NCBI GenBank assembly: GCA_029948255.1
Contig: JALIZF010001787.1
Span: 124,001 to 188,000 of the forward strand
Source of the DNA: Telmatactis stephensoni
Taxonomy: Eukaryota; Cnidaria; Anthozoa; Actiniaria; Isophelliidae
DNA: 64,000 nt
Reading direction: 5' to 3'
Shown here piece after piece: positions 35,293-44,500 of the stretch. The translations under genes and the position numbers were made by a program. The notes under the pieces are model-generated. The model was not told where the DNA came from and made no database searches. It saw nothing but the letters and a program-made list of their open reading frames with translations. The stretch's first letter is position 1; the number at the start of each line of letters is the position of its first letter.

Positions 35293-38200
35293 GATGATGA
35301 TGATGATGGTGGTGATGATGATGGTGGTGGTGGTGGTGATGATGATAACATGATGATGATGGTGGTGATGATGATGATGATGATGATGATGATGAGACAG
35401 CAAAGAATCAATACCTGATAAATAATGAATTGATCTTGTCTATTCATGAGGCCAAGGAATGATGACCACAGGTTAACATTATTTCTGAAACAATTAATTT
35501 TTTACTTATTAAATGACAAATGCAGAATTAGACAAGTGAACATTTTTCCACACATCATTGGTATTCACCATTTTCCATACATTGGTTCAGTGGTCACACA
35601 CAAAGCATTGAAGCAAGGCTCCAGGATACACACAAAGGATTATTCCAATTTGTACCCTGAAGCCTCACTCCCCGATACATAAGAGGACGGGGATGCTCGT
35701 CGGAAATTTTGAAAATGACCCCTAAAAGGTACCTGAGTGGGAGTGGCAACAATTGATTTCTACCCCTAAAAGGTACCAATTCAAAACAATAATAAAGAAT
35801 TAAAGTAATGAAACACTTTGTTATCGATGTGCTTTGAAGATTCAATTCAGATCATCGAAATTGTCCCTTTCATGCTTATTTTAGGTAGTTTATTTACCCC
35901 AAAACAGTCCCTAAAAGTCCACTTAAGTCTGAGACACCCTAAAAGGTACCAGATTGCAGATTTTGACCCCTAAAAGGTACGACGAGCATCCCCGTCCATT
36001 TACGATCGGAGTCCCCCCCCCGGGCCTCACTCCTAGATGCTTTGTGTGTGATCACAGACCAATATATGGAAATTGGTGTATGGACTAGTTAGGGTTGTTT
36101 TTCATGAGTGACAGAAGCAGAAGTGGAAGGATCATACGCAGACTCAGTATGCACTGTTCATTGTCTTTTTCACACCTTGGTGAGAAATGCAACACTGAGT
36201 CTGCGTATGTTGCTTCTGCTTCTGCTTCCGTCGCTTGTGAAAACCAGCCCATAATACTCACTTTTTAGCAAATTCATGGAAAATTGCAACCCTGCTTCTT
36301 TCTTCCTGAAATTGTACAAGAATGAATTCATATATTAGTACTTATTAGCATTTTTTAGTAGTTATTACTGAATGGATATAATCACAAACTAGCCATTTCT
36401 AATAGAAAGTGAAGTGCTGCGAACAGAAAACAGCTGGTGTATCCACGTTAGCAGAACTGTTCCCCTAAAACTCACGAAAGTACACCGCTTTCTCTGATAT
36501 ATCAAATGTTTCTTGTCTATCTCCTGTGCATTGTATGACGAACACTGCTATTTGACCTTCAAAACATAATTTCGGACACACACAGTTCAAAATATTTAGC
36601 ACTTTGAGTAAAGAAATTTTTCAAACAATCACAAACAGCTAGCGTTGGCAATGATTATAAAACTAACTGATTTTAAAAAGCTAGTTTATTTAGGAAAAGA
36701 TGTGAATCGCTGATCGTATGTATCGCGTGTTGGTCTAGTGACATCCTTGAATCGACTCTCGATACAGTTGGACTTGAACCGCTGATCGTATGTATTGCAT
36801 GTTTGTCTAGTGACATCCACAGATTACACCACGTTCTGAATAGGAGGCTACTCGCTTCGCTCGCAGCAATAAATTTTGACTTACATTGAATAGGTCATCT
36901 ATAACTACCAGTATGTAGCGGATAGTTTGGTCTCTTGTTAGTCTTGATAGTAGGGATAAACAAGTCTTTGCAAGCTGTAGATAAATTATGATACAGATAA
37001 ATAATACAATGTACCTGATGTTTCTTGTTGATAATGATATGAGAAAAGTGTGACTACAGATTTCATTCATTCATTTTCTTATTCATTTATCATTCCTTCA
37101 CTCATTCATTTTCCATCAATTTTTTCATTCACTCATTGTGTTCATCAATTCACTCATTAATTTTTCATTCACTCAGTAATACAATCATTTATTATTAATT
37201 CATTCAGTTTTTCATCCATTTATTCATCCTCTTATTCAGTTATTTGTTTCTTAATTATTTGTTCATGAATTCATATTACTTTGTTCTTTCCTTTCTTCCA
37301 TTCAATTGATTACATATTTCTCCTTCATTTGTATATTCATTCATTTATCCATTCAAGCATTTGTTCCCTCATCCACCCATCCATAAATTCCCCTTCATTC
37401 ATTTATTAATTCATTTGTTAGTTTCTTTGTTTGTTTGTTCATTCATTTGTTCATCCATCCATCCATCCATCCATCCACCCATCCATAACTTTCCCCTTCA
37501 TTCATTCATTCATTTATTTGTTTGTTGATTTGTTTGTTTGTTCATTCATTTGCTCATCCATCCATCCATCCATCCATCCATCCATTCAATCACATGTTCT
37601 CCCCTTCATCCATCCATTTGTAGAGTACCTGATCTCCTTTAGTTTGTATAATAGCAGCTCTCTCTGCTGGTCCCATACAATCATAATCAGCTATCATAGT
37701 GTAGTCATCCTGACTTATCATTTGACCCCTGTAATTTAAACAAATCCAGAAATCAAATTCTGATACTCATTAATTATCAAAACAATGTGAATACAAACAA
37801 ATTAAAGCCTGCTAGTCTGAGCTTTCTGGCACACCACATAAAAGTAAAAACGTATACAACAGAGACTACTAAAACTCAACAGAGACTACTATTATAGTAG
37901 TCTCTGTTGCATACGTTTTTACTTTTATGTGGTTTGCCAGAAAGCTCAGACTTCTGCACCAGAGGCTACACGTACATCTCTAGTCCCTGTCTGATGTAAG
38001 AGCTACCCTATTGTCTGATAATGCTTTATATAATAGAAGTTGTATTATGTGTGCTCGGACTAGTTGAGAACAGTGTGTGATTATTATGTCTTTGAATCTT
38101 AATATTATGCTCTGATTGGTTGAAATGAATATTATATAGAACAAATAGATTCCACTTTTCCATGGGTCTGTACTCTAATAGATGCACAAAAGATGTCAAT

Positions 38201-40054
38201 ATATTGTGAGAACAAAAGTCATGTATGGATGCATGGAAAAATGGAATCTATTTGTTAAGTAGATGGCAAAAGCTCAGACTAATCATTGTATTTTCTTACA
38301 GCAGTAACTGGTCTCACGTTCAACAAATTCTTCTTGATACATCTACATATTATACTGTTTGAATTTTAACAATCAATCAAAGGAAACCTTTAAGTACAGT
38401 GAAGTGCATTATGCACATTGTGCAATGCACCCTCTTAAATCTGTGGTATCCTTTAGGCCCAGACACACTGTGCAACATTTCCTGCAAAATTTCTGGCAAC
38501 ATTGCATAGTCAATACAGTTGCACCATATGTCCACCCCTGCAATGTTGTGCACATTGCAGAAAACGTTGCAGAAGTACAGCTCAATCCTAAACCTGTTAG
38601 TAACTGTAGTGTGCAGTATTTGCAGGGGTAGGCACATTGTGCAAGACTGTTGTGCACAATATTGGGGAAAATGTTGCATTGTGTATCCAAGTCTTTTGGA
38701 GTATCTTTAAGTTTGGTCATAAGCTTTCCAATAAGATATTTGTCAACAAATACTAAAATTACATTATTACAGTGTAGATACTAAATTACATATTTATACT
38801 AACTAAAGATTACATTAGATGTCATTGACTTACTGGACATATGACTGCCAGTTAACAGTTCGTTTTCTAACATCACAAGCTTCAGCTGTAAGCCTACTGC
38901 TAGCAATAACGACACCTACATAAAGAACATACTGTAATTGTTTATATCATTACTGTGTCTGGTTTCACCATTTTTGACAAGACTGTCATGTTCCTGTACC
39001 ATAGATTCCTATACATTTTGGACGGGATCATTGTTGTACCTTTTTAGGAGTTAAAATCATGGGGTTTGATAGCTTTTAGGGTACTCACAGTCAGATGCTG
39101 ATATTTTTAATTATAGCAGTTGGTACCAGATTGAGATTTCACATGTTTTATTGGGACCTTTTTAGAAGTAAATTTTTTTTAGCCATGCCAATTTTTGGTA
39201 CCTTCTAAGGGTGGTCAAGGAAAATTCACAAAGGCTTCTCCCAACAGAATTCAGTGAGCTGTACCTATTCTTCAGATATTTTAAGGCCCTGGGCCCAGTT
39301 GTTCGAAAGATGATTAGCATTAACCCAGGATTAACTCTAAAGAAAACCATTCATTTTAACCCAGGATTAGCGTAAATCGACCTTCAAACAACTGGGCCCT
39401 GAGTCCTAGGGGGGTTAATTGGGGGTCCCTTTGTTCAAGTAGTAGGGGTGATCAGTGGTTGGTTTTGAAAATGACTCTTAAAAGGTAAACTGTGCATAAA
39501 TAAGGTACACAAAGGAAATGTTTTCAATCCTAAAAGGACCACCAATCACTCCTATCGCTTGGAGAAAGGGAGTACCCCTAATCTTCCAGTCTTGAGTGTT
39601 AATCTGGATGAGACTAATTGCCCTATCGCATAATGATGTCAGAGTATGTTTACATTGGGGATAGATGCTCAGAAACAGTGGAAATTGGAACCTATTAATA
39701 TAATTCCTTTTCGAAGTAGAACTTCAATGTATCGAGTTTTGATATATATCATGTATCAGTGATTGCTCATCTGCATTTTATTTGATATGCAATCACTCTG
39801 ATCTCCTCTGGCGACCATAATCCTTAGCATCAAAACAATATTAATGTTTTGGTGTGACGTCATTATGCGATAGGGCAATTAAACCCAGAACTCCTCCCAA
39901 GTAAAGTAATGATTTAATAATATGATCTAAACAGGGTTCATTTGTTATCTAATGGGATCTATCATGCTGTTGACATACCTGTAGAATGATTCTCAGTATC
40001 TATAGTTGATTCACTTGAAGTAATCACATCATCGAAGCGTTGATAAGAAGACAT
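27671..40054 (-). CDS. ATP6V1H: V-type proton ATPase subunit H
   Basis: Regulatory V1 subunit that couples V1 to Vo and silences free V1; it acts on the cytosolic face of lysosomes and endosomes. Eighteen coding exons read on the minus strand, all GT-AG and phase-matched: 40054-39979, 38915-38834, 37728-37629, 36974-36885, 36305-36262, 35484-35415, 34695-34591, 33396-33299, 32463-32353, 31705-31618, 31145-31074, 30843-30796, 30344-30292, 29701-29623, 29202-29156, 28948-28847, 28698-28585, 27704-27671. They sum to 1413 nt, 470 residues, against 483 in human. Family landmarks include [13 protein letters not shown] near the N-terminus, QLQYQLIF mid-protein, [50 protein letters not shown] and a terminal EYLGKQL. 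The protein ends four residues after that, so the human C-terminal extension is missing. The last exon codes for only about 11 residues. Introns carry many MITEs, SINEs and microsatellites. A non-coding 5' exon lies near 41251. Confidence 0.97.
28200..28575. repeat. About 30-bp minisatellite (GCGTAACGTAACATAACATA)
   Basis: About a dozen units combining ACGTAAGA, TTGCGTAACGTAAC and ATAACAT, in two higher-order blocks, each ending at GTGGCCATACGTTTACGT (near 28388 and 28558). It lies in the last intron of ATP6V1H and stops 10 bp short of the splice donor at 28584. Three overlapping minus-strand frames are repeat artefacts. Confidence 0.9.
29330..29595. repeat. (GAAT)n tetranucleotide array
   Basis: Long GAAT/ATGA array with periodic GTACGAAT and ATTGTAT interruptions forming a higher-order pattern. 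It lies in an ATP6V1H intron. The minus-strand Ser/His-rich frame is an artefact. Confidence 0.95.
29780..30028. mobile_element. MITE with GACGACTTTCAAAAATGGC ends
   Basis: Terminal arms GACGACTTTCAAAAATGGC and GCCATTTTTGAAAGTCGTC are perfect complements, bounded by TA on both sides (mariner-like). It sits in an ATP6V1H intron. A solo end of the same family is at 58137-58172. Confidence 0.85.
30430..30745 (+). mobile_element. SINE, 3' portion
   Basis: ATAAGGACGTTAAACCGTAGG, then CTTTCACTCTAACCCTGC, CGCAAAGAGTAGGGGA, TGTGCTATATAAATGC and an AT-rich tail (TTTCATTTTTTCATTTTTT). The order and the simple tail fit a SINE body. The tRNA-like head is not clear. Located in an ATP6V1H intron. Confidence 0.6.
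30976..31020. repeat. (AAATG)n microsatellite
   Basis: About nine pentanucleotide units with two single-base variants. It lies about 50 bp from an ATP6V1H exon. Confidence 0.95.
31790..32213 (-). mobile_element. tRNA-derived SINE
   Basis: Read on the minus strand, it starts with a tRNA-Ser/Leu-like head: A box TGGCCGAGCGG (32186-32196) and B box CGTTCAATCCC (32142-32152). A core follows with TTTTTTCTCCGGGTTCTCCGG and TTTTCCTCCCTCAG, then a body, ending near an ATTGGATTGG tail. A second copy of the core (CTCCGGGTTCTC) occurs at 56440-56470. The head is too altered to be a functional tRNA. It lies between ATP6V1H exons. Confidence 0.85.
33031..33286. mobile_element. MITE family B, internally expanded
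   Basis: Outer inverted ends TGGGCCTGGTTGTTTGA and TGAACAACCAGGCCCA. Between them are about five tandem 33-bp units (GTTAACCCAGGGTTAAATC, TAAAGAAAACCATTGG). Shorter relatives at 39289-39400 and 49191-49286 contain one such unit per arm, so this copy has amplified its interior. Confidence 0.85.
33510..33710. mobile_element. GCGCTTATTCGGGGG repeat element
   Basis: Starts with two to three GGTGCTTATTCG-type words, and ends GGCGCTTATTCGGGGGAGG, then CGCTTATTTGAGTAAATACGG. The terminal motif resembles MITE ends common in animal genomes. The inverted structure is not complete. Confidence 0.55.
34095..34400. repeat. 42-bp minisatellite (CACCCCTGCAATGTTGCACAC)
   Basis: About seven units with GTTGCACCATGTGTCCACCC and CTGCAATGTTGCA. 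The unit derives from the interior of the element seen at 38455-38690. Frames on both strands (up to 230 codons) are repeat-driven. Confidence 0.9.
35108..35396. repeat. (ATG/GTG)n trinucleotide tract
   Basis: About 290 bp of GATGATGGTGGTG. It lies 20 bp from the splice donor of an ATP6V1H exon (35415). The minus-strand poly-His and poly-Ser frames are artefacts. Confidence 0.97.
35670..36023 (-). mobile_element. hAT-like MITE of the GGTACCTTTTAGG family
   Basis: Bounded by the 8-bp duplication GCCTCACT (35662-35669 and 36024-36031). It contains CCCCTAAAAGGTACC words and GACGAGCATCCCCGTCC, the reverse complement of the 19322-19712 copy. It lies in an ATP6V1H intron. The 8-bp target duplication supports hAT origin. 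No transposase. Confidence 0.88.
36090..36252. mobile_element. MITE family C copy (GAAGCAGAAGC ends)
   Basis: Left TTTTCATGAGTGACAGAAGC and right GCTTCCGTCGCTTGTGAAAA, with inner arms CGCAGACTCAGT and ACTGAGTCTGCG. Related to 43207-43363. It ends close to the ATP6V1H exon donor at 36261. Confidence 0.75.
37060..37625. repeat. (ATTC)n / (CCAT)n degenerate tetranucleotide region
   Basis: A long decayed ATTC array passing into two clean (ATCC)n runs near 37453-37485 and 37555-37588. It abuts an ATP6V1H exon donor (37628), so splice signals sit directly next to unstable repeats. Confidence 0.9.
37814..37952. mobile_element. Near-perfect hairpin element
   Basis: Arms of about 55 bp: AGTCTGAGCTTTCTGGCA with CACATAAAAGTAAAAACGTAT on the left, and the exact complement on the right. 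The inner part AACAGAGACTACTA also pairs. Low arm divergence implies a young insertion or a conserved structure. Intronic. Confidence 0.88.
38140..38257. mobile_element. MITE with AACAAATAGATTCCA ends
   Basis: AACAAATAGATTCCACTTTTCCATG and CATGGAAAAATGGAATCTATTTGTT are inverted complements. About 118 bp. Intronic. Confidence 0.78.
38455..38690. mobile_element. GGCCCAGACACAC element
   Basis: Starts GGCCCAGACACACTGTGCAAC, contains GTTGCACCATATGTCCACCC and CCTGCAATGTTGTG, and shows TTGTGCAAG inverted words near the right end. It shares its start with the larger element at 51758-52351, and its interior seeds the 42-bp array at 34095-34400. Confidence 0.65.
39289..39400. mobile_element. MITE family B, short form
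   Basis: Arms GGGCCCAGTTGTTCGAA and CAAACAACTGGGCCC with two TTAACCCAGGATTA units between. It gives the unexpanded state of the 33031-33286 copy. Confidence 0.83.
39616..39880. mobile_element. MITE with ATTGCCCTATCGCATAATG ends
   Basis: Perfect arms ATTGCCCTATCGCATAATG and CATTATGCGATAGGGCAAT, extending to GATGTC and GACGTC, flanked by TA on each side (mariner-like). 265 bp, no ORF. In the first coding intron of ATP6V1H. Confidence 0.88.
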
Positions 40055-40284
40055 TCTGACTGGAAACACAAAACAACAAAAATAGAGAGTACACCATGTG
40101 TAAAATAGAACTTAAGGGTGTACTGACATATATTGTTGCACTATTTTGTACCAACTAGTTGATAACACTGAAACAGATAAGTGCAAATAACAATAGCAAC
40201 GTATCTAGCCGTCTTTGTGTTTCTTTGTGTACTTCAGTGAATTCTTAGTTTGTCGATAACTTAAATAGTTGATAACTACTTTAG

Positions 40285-40431
40285 TAGAGTGCTTACAATA
40301 TATCCATGAAAAACTTTGTAAGAAATTGCACTAATTTGCACTAATTAAACAATAGAAAACAAAGGATTTTGTGCTATTTAGTACAATTTAGTTCGCTAAC
40401 TTTTTCACAGATACATTGTAAGCACTCTATT
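40285..40431. mobile_element. MITE with TAGAGTGCTTACAAT ends
   Basis: TAGAGTGCTTACAATATATCC is answered by GATACATTGTAAGCACTCTA. The core AACAATAGAAAACAAAGGA is shared with 20361-20500. It sits in the 5'UTR intron of ATP6V1H. Confidence 0.8.
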
Positions 40432-41250
40432 ATGTGCTAAATAGTTAGTAGTTATTTCACATATATGGCATGCATTCTAACCTTCAAAACCTCCTGACTG
40501 CCGTTAGCAAGTTGCAAAGTAAGTATGTTAAGTGAAGTTGGATTTTTTCCATAAGTTGTCTCATTTTGAAGTAAATAAAAGAAATGAGATGGGAGTGAAA
40601 TGAAATTATAGAAATGAAAGCAATGCAAATACTGTAATACAAAATATTAAATTCTGGTTCGCTGAAATTCTTATAAACCATATAAGAAATAATATGTTTT
40701 ACCTAATTTTCTCAATATTTACACAATAATGTGTAAAGTACAGTTGAATTGTTGGGAGGAATTTTAGATGGTTGTCAGTTAAAAGAAAGCTCAATTCTAT
40801 AAAGAATTCAGAGTGTTTGTGCTTGTGATTCTGAAACACAAACCTGAGAAACGTAGAATATTTAGATTATATAACGTCCCGATCTGTAGTGAAATATTTT
40901 GTAAATGAAATTCGATACGTCAAGAAATTATGCACTTTGACTCGTATAAATATGGAATTTAGCCAGAAAAACTTGGCTAAGCTAGAATAAACGAGTAGTG
41001 AATGCACCCAAGAATATCATTAAATATTAAAACAGTGAATGAATCCATAAAACAAGAAGAAAATGGATGGAGAAGAACCATCCTGGTCTAGATCTTATTC
41101 CACTTTAGAGCAAAATTAACTTACTTCTCTTTGCTCTGAAGAATGAGACAAATAATGATACAAGGAGACAAATTAACAGCTCTTCTGTGACCTCTAGGAT
41201 TTCTAGTTACCTAGGGATCCCAGAAAAGGGAGAAATAATTCTTAACTTAC

Positions 41251-41300
41251 CGGTAATTCAGCGCTTTTAGGCAACACATACAAACACCATTTTTTGACTC
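41251..41300 (-). other. Probable non-coding first exon of ATP6V1H
   Basis: On the minus strand GAATTACCG is followed by a strong donor GTAAGTTAAG (41250 downward). The coding exon begins one base before its ATG after a CAG acceptor (40057-40056). This implies a 5'UTR exon ending at 41251. Its upstream limit is not visible. Confidence 0.6.
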
Positions 41301-41502
41301 ACATGACCACCACACGTCCTGGAAGACTGGTACCTACTTGGGAAAACAAAATGGCGGACGAAGTGGACGAACTTTGACATCTCATTGTACAGTTGAATTT
41401 AAAGCATGATTTTGAAGTATATGGAGATCGAGCCTTACCATTGGATGCATTGAAACCTTAAGAAGTCAGATTCTCGAGAATTTCTTTCAGAGATTGTGAA
41501 TT
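41251..41502. promoter_or_regulatory. Bidirectional promoter between ATP6V1H and KICS2
   Basis: Only about 250 bp separate the inferred 5'UTR donor of ATP6V1H (minus) from the KICS2 start codon (plus). Visible motifs: TCACATGA at 41299-41306, the M-box form of MiT/TFE sites found at lysosomal genes; and AAAATGGCGGAC at 41348-41359, a YY1-like core. No TATA box. A nine-codon open frame, including its stop (41351-41377), would be a uORF if transcription starts upstream of it. Shared regulation is inferred. Confidence 0.65.
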
Positions 41503-44500
41503 ATGGCTGAAGCTACAGAAAATGGTACGTGCATGGTTGTTGTTGTTGTTGATTGAGTTTCTTTTAGCAGACGTTTTTATTGTAACTGAACAACATTCGA
41601 TATATAAAAATATAACTTTTGCTTCAGTAGTTAGCCAGCAGACCACTGGTCAAGCATCACCGGTAACAAGAGAAAGAGCTTTGTTAGAGACATTCTTTCA
41701 TGCACTCAGTCAATTTGCCTTTGATAAGGCAAAGGAACAAGTGGTATGTATTTGAGATAAGAAGCATCCCATTATAACCCTGGGGGTGAGGTACAAGAAT
41801 CCCAAGTTTAACTGGGGAGGGGGCGGGGGACTCCCATAAAGTTTGGTCTTGTTTGATTTTGTATCTATGGCCCTATCTATCTATCTATGGTCCTTTATAA
41901 TTTCAAGATAGCAAGATATACTTTGTTGATAATAATTTTCCTTGCATTTTTCACAGGAGAAAGAACGAGATGCTAAAAAGCTAAGCAGCTCATCTGGTAT
42001 CAACATATGGCAGTCTGTCATGAACATATTATCACATTTAGCTGCAGCAGAGAAGAACTATTTCTCTCTTTCATTCATCACTAGCTATAGAAAGATTTTC
42101 AGAAAAGATGTAAGGAAAGATTTACATATTTAGAGCAGTTTTCTTACAATTGTGAAAGCTACCAGGAAGGGGTACCTTTTTATGTGGGATTTCTTGTGTA
42201 ACCCCAACCCTCTATAACCTTCACTTGTTTTGGGTTTTGAAATCTCTTACTGTTAACTTTGTATGAAGTTTGTGAGCTTCCTCAAACAATTAAAACACCA
42301 ACAAGTCCAGATACGTATGTGTGTTGAAAAGTGGAGAGTGGTAAATGAGGCCCAGTATCTGAACTAATTACACCACATACACTTACATATATCAAAGATT
42401 GATACTTTTCTATACTGGACAAATTTGATTGCATTTTGTTTTGTATCTAAGAAAGTAATTGGGTGTTTGTTGATCTGAGAGGGAGATGTTCACTATATTA
42501 ACTGTTCTGATCTGTAGTTTGCAAGAGACAGCTACAAAGTGCTATTAAGTGAACTAAAGAAGACAGAAGAAATGGGAGAAAGTTCCCATTCACTTCCCAC
42601 TGCACCACTGGAATGCAGCCTGTTGACTGAGCTATGTCGTCATGTGGCTCAGTTTGTGCAGGCAAGACTTGAACTCATGGACTTGTATCCTTGTTTATTT
42701 CTTACCTATGGTGATGAGTTTGTTGTCACCATTATGGATAAATGAGTCCTTAGCAACAAGGTGTTACCATGTTTACCAAGGGAACCCTGGCAACAAGGTA
42801 GTAACCAAGGTAAACAGCTATGGCTTGCTATATAGCAACCAGTCTCAATGACATATGTGCTAAGGTTTGTGGCCTTGGTAACACCATTAGGGATGTAAAA
42901 GTCCCTAGCAACCAGGTAGTAACTATGGTAACCATCATTGGTTGGTAACTATCCTGGCATTTTAGTCACATTGATATATATAGATTTTGGTACCATTACT
43001 AGGGATGCACTGGTCTTGGGAAACCAAGTGGTAACCATGGTTACCAACTGGTTAACTATACAGCAACCACCATAATATATTTTAACCACCTTAATATTAA
43101 GAAAATTTTTGGAACCGAGATAAAGAATCTGCAGCACTTTGATAGGCATGCAATAGATTTGCAATAATCTGTAATGTGGTCTCGTGTGAGAAATCTGAAT
43201 AGCTTAGGGCCAGTTCACACTAGAGCATGAGATAAGCATAAGCACAAGCAACATACGCAGGCTCAGTAGCGCATTTATCACTTAGATGTGAGAAGAACAA
43301 AAACTTATAATGAGCAGTACACTATTGAGTCTGCATATGCTTATACGGTGTGCGAACCAGCCCTTAGGTGCATACATGCAAATGCAATTGTGAGAGCCAG
43401 TTGGCCAACAAGCCCTGATTTTAATTTGATTTTAACGACCGCGTAGCGGGAGTGCAATTTGTTAATCACGAGTGTGATTTCAGCCCAAAATTGCACGACA
43501 CGAAGTTCTATTACCTATTAATCATATTCATTTTGAAATCACAATAAAGATTCAAACTCTTTTATCAGGCTGCAGTTCCAAAATGACTCATTTCTTGTTT
43601 GAAAAAGGGAAAAAATGTCTGCCATGTTTTTTTGCTTTTCTTCCCTTACCCAAAAATTTAGCTTCAAATCCTGTTATTTGATTGGTTGATTTTCTTGAAA
43701 TCTGCTATGTGATTGGCAGACAAAATGATGCTATTAATGATTCAAAATAGTGCGATTAATGCTTAAATCGCACACTTTTTAACCAATCAGATTGCAGAAT
43801 TTGTGAGTGATTTCAAAATGGATATGATTAGAACCAGTAATCATTCATTAGTATGAAATCACTATATATTTCCTTTGACTTGACCACATAATAGCTATGA
43901 GAATATAGCAGGAGTTGGAGTGTTACCAAACCCAAACTTTGAAGATTTAGTTAGTATAATAGAAGAAATTGTTGGCAAGTGAGTTATTTGACAATTCAAA
44001 ATAATTTATTATCAAGACAATGATCAGTTTGGTACATATAATAAAGTAGAATATTACCACTGTTTGCATAAAATTATAAATTATGTGTCCAATCAGATTA
44101 AAGTTCCAATTGGGAATTGGTCGATAGGCTACCAAAAATCCAGACAGAGGTGGAGCTTCCACTAATAATGTCTGAACACCTTGTTGGCTTCATAGTAGTC
44201 TATTGCCCAATTCCCAGACGAGATGTAAGTCTGATGGGATACATTATTTTGCAAATGGTGGTAATGTATTTGCTATAATTATGTTGTAGATATCATAAAC
44301 GCTTTCACCATCCAATTTTGGATCCTATAAAGTCAAGTTTTAGGTGAGTTTCCAAATCCTAACTCCATGACTTAAGCACGTTTTGCATCTACCATTTGCA
44401 ATGCTTTATACACCTATTTCAATAAACATTGTTGGTATCAAGCCTACACAACTCACCCAAAAGGGATTGTATGGGAAGAAATCACTAAAGTTATAAAAGC

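Noticed and set aside
35055..35447. Poly-His / poly-Ser / poly-Ile proteins
   Set aside because: Direct translation of a (ATG/GTG)n tract that overlaps a real ATP6V1H exon at its edge.
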